Assembly: GCA_036389455.1 (NCBI GenBank)
Contig: DASVPW010000218.1
Location: 16,315 to 80,314 of the forward strand
Length of the DNA: 64,000 nucleotides
Direction of reading: 5' to 3'
Origin: JAJKJG01 sp036389455
GTDB lineage: Bacteria > Pseudomonadota > Alphaproteobacteria > Rhizobiales > Beijerinckiaceae
In this document: in pieces, positions 32,767 through 41,278 of the stretch
How positions within the stretch are numbered: position 1 is the first letter of the stretch
Layout of the letters: each line of letters begins with the position of its first letter
The notes under the pieces: model-generated
Seen by the model: only the letters and a program-made list of their open reading frames with translations
What the model was told of the DNA's origin: nothing
Database searches by the model: none
Translations under genes and position numbers: made by a program

Positions 32767-33740
32767 TGCACGAGGGTCTTGGTGCCTTCGAAGTCGAAGC
32801 GGAAGCGCACCTCCTCGAGGCCCTCGTCGAGCATCGCGTGGCGCAGCCGCTTCTTGTCCTCGGTATAGAACAGGAGGAAGCCGCCGCCGCCCGCGCCGAT
32901 CAGCTTGCCGCCGGCGGCGCCGTTCGCCATCGCGTGGCCGTACCACTCGTCGATCTTGGGATTCGACATGCCGCCGGAGCGCTTGCGCTTGTGTTGCCAG
33001 TGCTCGTCCATGAGGCGGCCGAACTTCACAAGGTCGCCCTCCGCGAGGGCGTCGAGGCTGCGCAGACCGAGCTCCTTCACGTAGTGCAGGTTGTCGATCA
33101 TCGAGCCTTCGTTCTGTTTCGAGCGGTCGTCCTGGTCCTTGAGGATCGCCGAGGCCGAGCGGGTGTAGCCGGTGAAGAACATGCACAGGCCGTCCTCGAG
33201 GTTGGCGATGGTCTCCTTCGAGATGAGCGCCGGCGCGACGTCGACCCGGTCGTCCTGGCGGAACGAGAAGGTGGTCACGCCGCCGTAGGCCGCGATGTAC
33301 TGATCCTGTTTGCCGACGGGCTCGCGCAGGCGGTCGATCTCGATGTGGCAGGCCTCCTCGGCGAGGCGCTGGGCGTTGATGAGCTTCTTCTCGTGCGTGT
33401 AGAGGGCGCGAAGCAGCGCCGTCGTGAAGCTGCCGGACGAGCCGAGGCCGGTTCCGGCCGGGATATCGGCCATGCTCGTGATCTCGATGCGGTCCGGCGT
33501 GCCGACGAGGGCGAGCGCCTCGCGGATGATCGGGTGGCGGATCTCGATCGGGGTCGCGACCGTCTCCAGCTCCGAGTACTTGATGATGTAGCCGGGTTTG
33601 AAGATGTCGTGGATCGTGATGTAGACGTACTTGTCGATCGCGGCGGCGACGAGGAGCCCGCCGTGGTTGCGGTAGTACGACGGCAGGTCCGTTCCGCCGC
33701 CTCCGAGCGTGATCCTCAAGGGGCTTCGCACGATGATCAC
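32763..33740 (-). CDS. hddA: D-glycero-D-manno-heptose 7-phosphate kinase (GHMP family, HddA-like)
   Basis: 325 residues from GTG 33740, overlapping the upstream stop as GTGA, with AGGAG upstream. It begins VIIVRSPLRITLGGGGTDLPSYY, the exact N-terminal style of HddA. The GHMP ATP loop is IPAGTGLGSSGSFTTALL (about 100-117). GKQDQYIAAYGG and the C-terminal IGAGGGGFLLFY complete the family pattern. It phosphorylates heptose 7-phosphate at C1 to the 1,7-bisphosphate that GmhB dephosphorylates. It is coupled both to the upstream oxidoreductase gene and to hddC. Confidence 0.92.
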   Translation of the reverse strand: MIIVRSPLRITLGGGGTDLPSYYRNHGGLLVAAAIDKYVYITIHDIFKPGYIIKYSELETVATPIEIRHPIIREALALVGTPDRIEITSMADIPAGTGLGSSGSFTTALLRALYTHEKKLINAQRLAEEACHIEIDRLREPVGKQDQYIAAYGGVTTFSFRQDDRVDVAPALISKETIANLEDGLCMFFTGYTRSASAILKDQDDRSKQNEGSMIDNLHYVKELGLRSLDALAEGDLVKFGRLMDEHWQHKRKRSGGMSNPKIDEWYGHAMANGAAGGKLIGAGGGGFLLFYTEDKKRLRHAMLDEGLEEVRFRFDFEGTKTLVQ

Positions 33741-34720
33741 GGCATCCTCTCCTCGGCATAGACTCGTTCGATGATCCGCATGCCCTCGACCGCGTCGGCG
33801 GCGTCGCCGATCGGGCGGCGCCCCTCTGCGATCGCGTCGAAGAACTCGGCGATCTCGGCGCGCCAGGAATGGTCCGGGAACGGCCACTCCCAGCGGGTCG
33901 TCTCCGGCGGGCCCATCCCGGGCAGCATGCGGTAGTGGGTGAGGCTCTCGACGCCGTAGGAGCCGCCCAGGCCCTCGATCGAGAGCTTGCCGTCGCGGCC
34001 GTAGATCTCGAACGAGAACATGTTCTTCCACTCGGTCCAGGTCGCATGCAACCAGGCGACCTCGCCGCCGGCGGCGCCGAGCATGAGGAAGACGTTGTCC
34101 TCGACCGCGGAGTCCCAGAAGAAGCGGCGCAGCGTGCCGCGCACCTCGACGATGTCGCCGAGGAACCAATGCGCGAGATCGACGAGGTGCGAGCCCTGGT
34201 CGATGAGCTGGCCGCCGCCGGACTTCTCGCGGTCGAAGCGCCACTCGCGCTCGTAGCCCGGCCGGCCGCCGTGGCCGTAGCGGCCGCGGATGAACATCAG
34301 CGGGCCGAGCTCGCCGGCATCGACGATCGAGCGCGCCCTGAGTACCGCCGGGTGGAAGCGGTGGTTGTAGCCGACCTTGGCGACGCGCCCAGCGGCCTTG
34401 GCCGCCTCGGCGATCGCCGAAACCTCGGCGAGGTTGCGCCCGCCGGGCTTCTCGGCGAGGACGTGCTTGCCGGCCGAAAGCGCCGCGACCGACAGCGCCG
34501 AGATGCTGTCGTGCGAGGTCGCGACGAACACGGCCTCGACCGCCGGATCGGCGATCAGCTCCTGCGCATCCCGCACGACCCGGGCGCCGTGCTCGGCGGC
34601 GAGCGGCTTCGCGCGGCCTGCAACGGCGTCGGCGACGGCCACGACCTCGTGCCCGAGCGCGCGCGCCGCCTGAAGGCGCTTGCCGCCGATGAGGCCGCAG
34701 CCGATGAGCGCGACGCGCAT
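33737..34720 (-). CDS. Gfo/Idh/MocA-family oxidoreductase
   Basis: 327 residues from ATG 34720. The Rossmann motif VALIGCGLIGGKRLQAAR is at the N-terminus. The family Lys is in AEKPGGRNL (about residue 93), and the C-terminal domain has GHGGRPGYEREWRFDREKSGGGQLIDQGSHLVDLAHW, a pattern common in sugar-modifying members. It performs NAD(P)-dependent oxidation or reduction of a sugar or nucleotide sugar, often making a 3-keto intermediate. In this operon it is a candidate tailoring enzyme for the nucleotide heptose. It is two bases from the SDR gene and overlaps hddA by four. Confidence 0.88.
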   Translation of the reverse strand: MRVALIGCGLIGGKRLQAARALGHEVVAVADAVAGRAKPLAAEHGARVVRDAQELIADPAVEAVFVATSHDSISALSVAALSAGKHVLAEKPGGRNLAEVSAIAEAAKAAGRVAKVGYNHRFHPAVLRARSIVDAGELGPLMFIRGRYGHGGRPGYEREWRFDREKSGGGQLIDQGSHLVDLAHWFLGDIVEVRGTLRRFFWDSAVEDNVFLMLGAAGGEVAWLHATWTEWKNMFSFEIYGRDGKLSIEGLGGSYGVESLTHYRMLPGMGPPETTRWEWPFPDHSWRAEIAEFFDAIAEGRRPIGDAADAVEGMRIIERVYAEERMP

Positions 34721-34722
34721 CT

Positions 34723-35592
34723 TCAGCCGCCCCAGCCGAAGCCGCGGTCCGCTGGCACGATGCGCCGCAGCGTGTACACGTCCGAGCCGGCGATGGCGGC
34801 GCGCTTCTCCTCGTCGAGGTCGCGCCAGGGGTCCCAGACGGCGCTGATCAGGCGGCCGGTGATGCCGTCGCTCTTGGGCGAGGCGAGGAACGCCGCCGCC
34901 TCGGCGCCGACCTCGAGGGGGGTGCCGCCCTCCTCGGCGATCTTCGCCATGCGCCGGTGGAAGTCGGCGCCGACCTTCTCGGGGCCGGCCGCGAGGAGCT
35001 GGTCCATCATGCGCGTGTTGAGGGCGCCGGGCGCGAGCGCGTTCACGGTGATGCCGAACTCCTTCAGCTCCAGGGCGAGGGACTCGGTGAAGCGCACGAC
35101 CGCGGCTTTCGAGGCGGCGTAGCAGGTCAGGCGGGGAAGCGGATTGGTGGCGCCCCCGCCCGAGACGTTGACGATCTTGCCGCCGCCTTGCGCGATCATC
35201 AGCGGCGTCACCGCCCGGCAGCACGCGACGGTGCCGAGGAGGTTGACGTTGAGGGCATAGACCCACTCGTCCCAGTCGACCTCGTCGGTGCGGCCCATCG
35301 GGCCGTAGAGGCCGGCATTGTTGACGAGGACGTCGATGCGCCCGAGCGCCTCGCGGGCCCGCGCGACGACGCGCTCGGTGTCGGCAAGGCTCGCGACGTC
35401 GCCCGGCGCGATCTCGATCCGCCGGTCCGGTCCCGCGAGCGCCCGCAGCTCTTCGGCGACGGCGCGGAGCTTGTCCTCGTGGCGCCCGTTCAGGAGGACC
35501 GAGGCGCCTTCTTGCACGAACGTCTTCGCAATGGCGGCGCCGAGGCCCTGGCCCGCGCCGGTGATGAGGGCGGTCGTGCCGGAAAGCAGCAT
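34723..35592 (-). CDS. short-chain dehydrogenase/reductase
   Basis: 289 residues from ATG 35592. Classical SDR features: TGAGQGLGAAIA cofactor loop (about 11-22), GDVAS, VNNAGLYG, catalytic Ser in VNVSGGG and Y-x-x-x-K in CYAASKAAV. The C-terminal 40 residues (PWRDLDEEKRAAI, then IVPADRGFGWGG) are longer than a minimal SDR and may cap the active site. It probably reduces or oxidises a sugar carbonyl in concert with the Gfo/Idh enzyme. Its ATG overlaps the upstream TGA by one base (TGATG), indicating tight coupling. Confidence 0.87.
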   Translation of the reverse strand: MLLSGTTALITGAGQGLGAAIAKTFVQEGASVLLNGRHEDKLRAVAEELRALAGPDRRIEIAPGDVASLADTERVVARAREALGRIDVLVNNAGLYGPMGRTDEVDWDEWVYALNVNLLGTVACCRAVTPLMIAQGGGKIVNVSGGGATNPLPRLTCYAASKAAVVRFTESLALELKEFGITVNALAPGALNTRMMDQLLAAGPEKVGADFHRRMAKIAEEGGTPLEVGAEAAAFLASPKSDGITGRLISAVWDPWRDLDEEKRAAIAGSDVYTLRRIVPADRGFGWGG

Positions 35593-36875
35593 CAGGGTCG
35601 TCCCACGGTGAGATAGCGCAAGGCGGGCACGCTCCCGAGCGTCCCGCGCAGGAAGCCGTTGGCGTCGATGACGACGGGCGGGCGTGGCCCAAGCCGGTCG
35701 GGCGAAAGTTCGCGGAACTCAGGCCACTCGGTCGCCACGATGATGGCGTCGGCGCCGGCGACGCAGCCCTCGACTGTCGGCGCGAGCGTCACGACGCCGT
35801 CGAGGTCGGCGGGCAGCGAGGAGAGGGCCGGGTCGTGCGCCACGACCGTCGCGCCGCGCTCATTCAGCGCTCGGCAGGCCTCGACGGCGCTCGAACGCCG
35901 AAGCGTGCTCGTCCCCGGCTTGTAGACGAGGCCGAGCACCGCGATGCGCTTGCCCTCGACGGAACCCAGCTCGGCCTCGACCCGGGCGATGGGCCACAGC
36001 CGGTGGGCCGCGTTGCTCTGCGGGATGCTTTCGAGGAGCGGCGTCGCGACGCCGTTTTGGCGCGCCACGTCGCCCAAGAAGATCACGTCGCGGGCGAGCG
36101 TCCCGCCTGCGAAGGCCGCGCCCGGGCGCAGATAGGCCTTCGGGCCGATGCGGGATTCCGATTTGAGGGCGCGCTCGACTTCCATCGCGTCGGCGCCGAC
36201 CTTCTCGCACAGGTTCGCGACCTCGTTGGCGAAGGTCACCGAGGTGGCGAGGAACGCGTTGAGCGCGTGCTTCGTCATCTCGGCCGACTCGATCGAGATG
36301 AAGAGGAGGTTTTCGGAGAAGCGCGACAGCAGCCGCTCCAGCAAGGTGCGGGCCTCGGCTGAGTCGACGCCGACGACGATGCGGTCGGCCTTGGAGAAGA
36401 TCTGGATCGCGCCGCCGAGGCGCAGGTTCTCGGGCGAGTAGGCGAAGTGGCAGCGCTTGTCCGGGAATTCCTGGGCGAATCGCTCTGCCGTCGCCCGGGT
36501 GGTGCCGACCGGGAGCTGCGACGAAATCAGCACCACGGCGCCGTCCTTCACGTGCGGCGCGACGCGCCAGAAGGCGTCGAGGACGAAATCCACGTCCGCC
36601 CGGTCGTCATCGTCGACGGGAGTGTCGTAGGCGACCCAGACCACGCCGGCGCCGGCGACGCCCGCCGGATCGGTCGTGAACGACAGCTTGCCGGACGACA
36701 GCCCGGCCGCGAGAAGATCGTCGAGCCCCGGCTCGAACAGCGGCGCGCGGCCCTCAGCCAGCCCCTCCACCGCCGTGGCGTCGAAGTCGACCCCGACGGT
36801 CTCGAGGCCCGCGCCCGCGAGGCACGCGGCCGTCACCGACCCGAGATGCCACAATCCGACGACGCCGACCTTCAT
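35592..36875 (-). CDS. UDP-glucose/GDP-mannose dehydrogenase-family protein lacking the catalytic Cys
   Basis: 427 residues from ATG 36875 (TTG 36881 is possible). The NAD domain begins VGVVGLWHLGSVTAACLAGAG. The middle domain keeps EMTKHALNAFLA with the conserved Lys and RIGPKAYLRPG. The usual G-G-S-C-F-x-K-D active-site loop reads GGTLARD, so Thr (about residue 259, codon 36099-36101) replaces the Cys that forms the thioester in this family. The C-terminal domain (VLGLVYKPGTSTLRRSSA) is intact. It cannot follow the standard four-electron oxidation to a uronic acid. It may do a two-electron oxidation, an epimerisation, or only bind the nucleotide sugar. It lies between the epimerase and SDR genes. 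Confidence 0.85.
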   Translation of the reverse strand: MKVGVVGLWHLGSVTAACLAGAGLETVGVDFDATAVEGLAEGRAPLFEPGLDDLLAAGLSSGKLSFTTDPAGVAGAGVVWVAYDTPVDDDDRADVDFVLDAFWRVAPHVKDGAVVLISSQLPVGTTRATAERFAQEFPDKRCHFAYSPENLRLGGAIQIFSKADRIVVGVDSAEARTLLERLLSRFSENLLFISIESAEMTKHALNAFLATSVTFANEVANLCEKVGADAMEVERALKSESRIGPKAYLRPGAAFAGGTLARDVIFLGDVARQNGVATPLLESIPQSNAAHRLWPIARVEAELGSVEGKRIAVLGLVYKPGTSTLRRSSAVEACRALNERGATVVAHDPALSSLPADLDGVVTLAPTVEGCVAGADAIIVATEWPEFRELSPDRLGPRPPVVIDANGFLRGTLGSVPALRYLTVGRP

Positions 36876-36899
36876 GCGCAAAAATCCGTGCCGGGGCGC

Positions 36900-37856
36900 T
36901 CAAGCGCGCGGCTCATACACCCAGCGGTTGGCCTCGAGCCAGTCCACCGTGCGCTCGACCGCCTCGCGGATCTTGAGCTTCGGCCGCCAGCCGAGCGCGC
37001 GGATGCGGGCGGTGTCGAGGTAGATGAAGGGGTTGTCGCCGATCCAGCCGCGCTCCCCGCCCGAGAAGGTGAAGCCGGGGGAGAGCCCGAGCCGGCCGGC
37101 GATCCAGCGGGCCGAGTCCGCAACCTCGCAGTACTCGTCCGTGCCGAGGTTGTAGATGCCGACGCGCTCGCCGTCGTGGGCGAGGGCCGTAAGGATCGCA
37201 CCGACGCAGTCGGCGACGTGGAGGTAGGACTTGCGCTGCTTGCCGTTGCCGAGGATGTGCAGGGTCGAGGGATCCTGGCGCAGCTTCTCGACGAAGTCGT
37301 AGACGTGGCCGTGGGTGTAGCGCTCGCCGAGGATCGAGACGAAGCGGAACACGAGGGCCCGGATGCCGAAGCCCTCGGCGTAGGCCGCGATCAGCCCTTC
37401 GCCTGCGAGCTTCGAGGCGCCGTATAGCGACGTCTGCACCGGGAAGGGGGCGTCCTCCGGGGTCGGGATCACCTTCGCCTCGCCGTAGACCGAGCCGGTC
37501 GAGGAGAAGGCGATGGTTCCGACGCCGTTGGCGCGAATGGCCTCGAGCACGTTGAAGGTCGCGATCGTGTTCTGGTCGAGGTCCTTGCGGGGGTGCTCGA
37601 GCCCGAAGCGGACATCGGCATTGGCCGCGAGATGGAAGACGATGTCGGCGCCGGCCATGGCTTCGCCGAGGCGCTCCTCGTCGAGAAGGTCGGCCTCGAC
37701 GAAGCTAAAGCGCGGGTCGCGCCTGGCGTCATCCAGGAAGCGCGGGTGTCCGGTCGTGAGGTTGTCGTAACCGACGACGTTCCAGCCCTCGGCGAGGAGC
37801 CGGTCGACGAGGTTGCTGCCGATGAACCCGGCGGCTCCGGTCACGAACGCCCGCAT
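36900..37856 (-). CDS. NAD-dependent nucleotide-sugar epimerase/dehydratase
   Basis: 318 residues from ATG 37856. The extended-SDR motif is FVTGAAGFIGSNLVDRLL; then HLAANADVRFGLEHP, FSSTGSVYGEAK (catalytic Ser/Thr) and the Y-x-x-x-K in SLYGASKLAGE. RKSYLHVADCVGAIL is the usual substrate-domain segment. It resembles UDP-glucose 4-epimerases and GDP-heptose or GDP-mannose dehydratases. Given kinase, phosphatase and guanylyltransferase genes in the same locus, GDP-heptose or a derivative is the likely substrate (inference). It is 24 bases upstream of the Cys-less dehydrogenase. Confidence 0.87.
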   Translation of the reverse strand: MRAFVTGAAGFIGSNLVDRLLAEGWNVVGYDNLTTGHPRFLDDARRDPRFSFVEADLLDEERLGEAMAGADIVFHLAANADVRFGLEHPRKDLDQNTIATFNVLEAIRANGVGTIAFSSTGSVYGEAKVIPTPEDAPFPVQTSLYGASKLAGEGLIAAYAEGFGIRALVFRFVSILGERYTHGHVYDFVEKLRQDPSTLHILGNGKQRKSYLHVADCVGAILTALAHDGERVGIYNLGTDEYCEVADSARWIAGRLGLSPGFTFSGGERGWIGDNPFIYLDTARIRALGWRPKLKIREAVERTVDWLEANRWVYEPRA

Positions 37857-37909
37857 CGAGAATAGAAGCCTTTTCGAGCCGCCTCAGCCGCGACGCCGGA
37901 CGGGCGCGC

Positions 37910-39178
37910 TCAGTGCCAGTCGAACAGGGGCGAGAACCGGTGCTTGAGGCATGCCCGCACCCACGTCGGCGGGTCGCGGAAGAACGACACCTTCTTGCCC
38001 TCCTCGAACGAGCGCGAGTGGTAGCTCACGTCGATCTCGATCGGGCGCCGGCCCATGCGGATGAGCTTCGCCACGAGCTCGAGGTCGAAGTCGAAGCGGT
38101 TGCACTCGAAACGGACGTTGCGGACGGCGTCGCGCCGGAACACCTTGTACATGGTGAAGGGGTCGCGCATGCGCTCGCCGAACGCGGCGTTCAGCATCCC
38201 GGCGAAGACGAGGTGGCCGAGATTGAGGATGCCCGAGAGGCTGCGCTGGCCCTCGAAGCTGCGGATGTTCCAGGCCTTCTCGCCCGCCTTGTGGCGCGAG
38301 CCGAGGACGAAGCTCGCCTCGAGGTCGCGGATCGGGCGAAGCAGCTTGTCGTAGTCGGCGATGTCGTACTCGGAATCGGCGTCCTGGATCAGCACCACGT
38401 CGCCGGTCGCGAGTGCGAGCGCGGCGCGCACCGCGTGGCCCTTGCCCGACGGCTTGTCCTCGAGAAGGAGGCGAACGCGGGGGTGGTCCTTGTAGGCGAG
38501 CACATCGTCGCGGGTGCCGTCGCGGGAATTGCTCTCGACGAGGCAGATCTCGATTTCGAAGCCTGGGATCTCCTTGGCGAGGAGCCGCTCCATGGTGGTC
38601 CTGAAGTTCGCCTTCTCGTTGAACACCGGCATCAGGACCGAAAGGCGCCAGGGCCGCTCCTGCGGCAGTGCCGCGTCGGCCCGCCGCGCGACCGCGACGA
38701 GGGAGCCCCTGGCAGCGGCAAGATCGAGGTCCAGGCCGGGGAGCCGGCGGGGCGCGTCCCCGAGCGCCGCCGACGAGATCAGCCCGATGACGGGGCGGTT
38801 GCGGCGGCTCTCGCGCTTGAGGAGGTCGCGGCCAGCCCAGATCAGCGGCGCCTCGAACCCGCCCGCGAACAGCGCGGTGGCGAGGTCTTCCCGGGTGATG
38901 CCAGCGCGGGCGGCCGGCACCTCGATGGCGACCATGTCGCCGGGGATCGCCTCGCGTCCAAGGCCGACGAGCTCGGTTCGGAGCGCCTCGCGGGACGCCG
39001 GACGCAGGGAGACGAAGGCCACGCCGCCGGCGGGTGTTCCCAGAAGATCGGCGTAGGCGAGGGCGGCGCGGTGCCATGCGTCGCTGTCGGTCCTGCGGCC
39101 TTCCGCGCGCGCCGCGGGCCTGGAAGGGGCAATCTCGGCCGTGTTCTCGACGGCGATCCTGGCAGCGATATCCGGCAT
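37910..39178 (-). CDS. family 2 glycosyltransferase with an N-terminal extension
   Basis: 422 residues from ATG 39178, with GAGAGGGG upstream. Residues 1-165 are an Ala/Arg-rich alpha/beta region with no recognised domain. The GT2 domain starts at about 170: LSVLMPVFNEKANFRTTMERLL, LVESNSRDGTRDDV, KPSGKGHAVRAALALATGD and the metal site IQDADSEYDI. RDPFTMYKVFRRDA and FDFDLELVAKLIRMG resemble polyprenyl-phosphate GTs of the DPM1 type, but there are no transmembrane helices. First gene of the minus-strand heptose operon, so it may transfer the finished heptose. Confidence 0.85.
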   Translation of the reverse strand: MPDIAARIAVENTAEIAPSRPAARAEGRRTDSDAWHRAALAYADLLGTPAGGVAFVSLRPASREALRTELVGLGREAIPGDMVAIEVPAARAGITREDLATALFAGGFEAPLIWAGRDLLKRESRRNRPVIGLISSAALGDAPRRLPGLDLDLAAARGSLVAVARRADAALPQERPWRLSVLMPVFNEKANFRTTMERLLAKEIPGFEIEICLVESNSRDGTRDDVLAYKDHPRVRLLLEDKPSGKGHAVRAALALATGDVVLIQDADSEYDIADYDKLLRPIRDLEASFVLGSRHKAGEKAWNIRSFEGQRSLSGILNLGHLVFAGMLNAAFGERMRDPFTMYKVFRRDAVRNVRFECNRFDFDLELVAKLIRMGRRPIEIDVSYHSRSFEEGKKVSFFRDPPTWVRACLKHRFSPLFDWH

Positions 39179-39554
39179 TGCCCCTCTCTCGAATCGGCAT
39201 CGGCAATCCGGCGGACGGCCAGCTTCGCTGGCTCGCGATCTGAGGCCGGATGGCTCGGGAACGGCGGTCGTTAGCAGACGCGGCTGAGGAGGCCAACCCT
39301 AAAAGCACGGCACCTGTCCCGGAGCCGGGCGCGGCCGGAGGGTCGGAAGCCAGGCTGTGGCTGATCGGCCACACCGATGGCCCGTCCGACACAACGCCGC
39401 GCATTGGACGGCTCTTACGCCGGCCCTTGTCGCGGGCTTGCGGCGGCGGTGCAGATTGGGCTTGCCGCGGGGGCGGGCAGTTCCTAATGGAGGCGCGCAA
39501 ACGGGCGGGCCTGTGCGGCGCGTGCGACGATCGATCGGGCCGGAGAGCAGCGCC
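39179..39554. other. 376-base divergent intergenic region
   Basis: This lies between the heptose-operon GT2 (minus) and the flippase-like gene (plus). It has a hairpin GCCAGC-TTC-GCTGGC (39218-39232). The plus-strand frame of the next gene is open upstream of its TTG but is Arg/Gly-rich and unlike the family. I see no convincing promoter. Confidence 0.4.
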
Positions 39555-40532
39555 TTGAGGATCAATGCCGGTAAATTGGTCGGGCTCGGGGCCAGCATCG
39601 CCCTGCTTGCGGTCTGCGTCGCGTACGCGCTCAGGAACATCGACGTCGCGCAGCTGAAGCACGCTTTCGCCAGAGCCGACATCACGTGGATCGTTCTTGC
39701 GACGGTCTTCGTGGCGATCTCACTTTGGCTTCTCGCCGTGCGCACCGCCTTCGTCCTGCGTGCTTACGGGGCCTCGGACCTCACGGTCCCGGCGGTGTTC
39801 CGCCTGCAGCTCATCGCGCTGTTCCTCAGCTACTCGGTCCCGATCGGCGGCGCCGTCGACGTGGCCCGGGTCGGAATGTACGCGCTGCGCTTCCACCTCT
39901 CGGTGCGGGACTCCTCCTGCGCCGTCATCATCGAGCGCCTCGCCGGGCTCTTCGGCATCCTCCTGGCCTTCGCCCTGACGCTGCCCTTCGAGGCCTTCTT
40001 CAGGCTTTCGCCGACGATCGTGATCTACCAGCTCCTCGGCGGTGCCTCGATCATCGGGCTCACCCTCGGTCTCATGGCCGCGGTGAAGATCGGCTCGCGC
40101 ATGCCGATCGCCGTCATCCGGCGCATCTCGGGGTTCTTCGGGCCGATCCTGCCCTTCATCCAGTCGCCGGGAAACGTGCTCGTGCAGGGCCTCGTGGCCA
40201 TGGCCGGGATTCTCGCGATCTGCGGCTCGATCTACTGCCTGTCGCAGGCCTTCGCGGCCGGGTTCACGATCCCGATGGTGCTGGTATTCACGCCCGTCGT
40301 GCTGGTCGCGAACTACATGCCGTTCCTCTACGCCGGCTGGGGCGGGCGCGAGATGGCCTTCCTCCTCACCTTCGCGACGGCCCCCACGACCACTGTCGAG
40401 AGCACCCTTGTGGTCTCGGTCACCTTCGGGATCCTGTTCCTCCTGGTGTCGCTCCCGGGCGCGGTGTTCTGGCTCACCCGCCCGCGCTTCGTGAAGACCG
40501 CCAAGGCTACCCACTCCTATTCAGAGGCTTGA
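39555..40532 (+). CDS. LPG-synthase-TM (UPF0104) flippase-like membrane protein
   Basis: About 325 residues from TTG 39555, which has GGAG nine bases upstream. Eight or so hydrophobic helices are visible. Family landmarks include LSYSVPIGGAVDVARVGM, IIERLAGLFGILLAF and YMPFLYAGWGGREM near the C-terminus, the last corresponding to the conserved G-G-x-G-x-R/E loop. The family (MprF-N/AglD-C/GtrA-like context) is proposed to move or handle lipid-linked sugars in the inner membrane. A second family member is at 60566. It heads a plus-strand run with a methyltransferase, a TVP38-like protein and a large polytopic protein. Confidence 0.78.
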   Translation: MRINAGKLVGLGASIALLAVCVAYALRNIDVAQLKHAFARADITWIVLATVFVAISLWLLAVRTAFVLRAYGASDLTVPAVFRLQLIALFLSYSVPIGGAVDVARVGMYALRFHLSVRDSSCAVIIERLAGLFGILLAFALTLPFEAFFRLSPTIVIYQLLGGASIIGLTLGLMAAVKIGSRMPIAVIRRISGFFGPILPFIQSPGNVLVQGLVAMAGILAICGSIYCLSQAFAAGFTIPMVLVFTPVVLVANYMPFLYAGWGGREMAFLLTFATAPTTTVESTLVVSVTFGILFLLVSLPGAVFWLTRPRFVKTAKATHSYSEA

Positions 40533-40552
40533 AGCCTCGGAGGCTTGAAGGC

Positions 40553-41275
40553 ATGGATGCCCCGATCCCGCATTTTCCGCGCTTCGTCTGGCCGAAGAAC
40601 CCGCCGCCGCTCTCGCCCGAGCAGCAGCGGATCAGCGACGATTTCTACAAGCATTGGCACGAGGTGCTGCCGAAGAAGTACGGCGCGATCGAGCGCTTCA
40701 ACCACGGCTATCCGCAGAAGGTCCTGCCCGACAAGGAGCGCTTCCGCACCCTCGAGATCGGCGCCGGCATCGGCGGCCACATCGCCGAGGAGGACCTCTC
40801 GCGCCAGGACTACTACTGCATCGAGATGCGCCAGCATCTCGCCGACGAGATCATGCGCCGCTTCCCGCAGGTGAAGGCGGTGGTCGGCGATTGCCAGCAG
40901 CGGATGCCGTTCGACGACGACTTCTTCGACCGCGTCGTCGTCACGCACGTGCTCGAGCACCTGACCAACCTGCCCGCGGCCTTGGACGAGGTGCGCCGCG
41001 TGCTGCGCCCGGGCGGCCTCTTCGCGGTGGTGCTGCCCTGCGACCCGGGTCTTGCCTACGGCTTCGCGCGCAAGATCTCCTCCGAGCGGATGTTCCGCAA
41101 GCGCTATGGCCAGTCCTACGAATGGTTCATCCGGCGCGAGCACATCAACTCGCCGGACGAGATCCTGACCCTCCTGCGCGAGCGCTTCACCGTGGTGGAC
41201 CAGACCTACTGGCCGTTGATGATACCCCTCGTGGACCTGAACCTCTGCATCGGGGTGACGGTGAAGAAAGGGTGA
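40553..41275 (+). CDS. class I SAM-dependent methyltransferase
   Basis: 240 residues from ATG 40553. The SAM-binding motif is TLEIGAGIGGHIAEEDL (about 70), motif II is VVGDCQQRMPFDDDFFDRVVVTHVLEHL, and the post-motif is RVLRPGGLFAVVLPCDPG, the Methyltransf_11 pattern. The C-terminal YEWFIRREHINSP is shared by sugar-locus methyltransferases. It probably O-methylates a glycan or a lipid-linked precursor. It follows the flippase-like gene by 20 bases; the gap contains a palindromic repeat (GAGGCTT-G-AAGCCTC) partly repeated just after. Confidence 0.85.
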   Translation: MDAPIPHFPRFVWPKNPPPLSPEQQRISDDFYKHWHEVLPKKYGAIERFNHGYPQKVLPDKERFRTLEIGAGIGGHIAEEDLSRQDYYCIEMRQHLADEIMRRFPQVKAVVGDCQQRMPFDDDFFDRVVVTHVLEHLTNLPAALDEVRRVLRPGGLFAVVLPCDPGLAYGFARKISSERMFRKRYGQSYEWFIRREHINSPDEILTLLRERFTVVDQTYWPLMIPLVDLNLCIGVTVKKG

Positions 41276-41278
41276 AGG

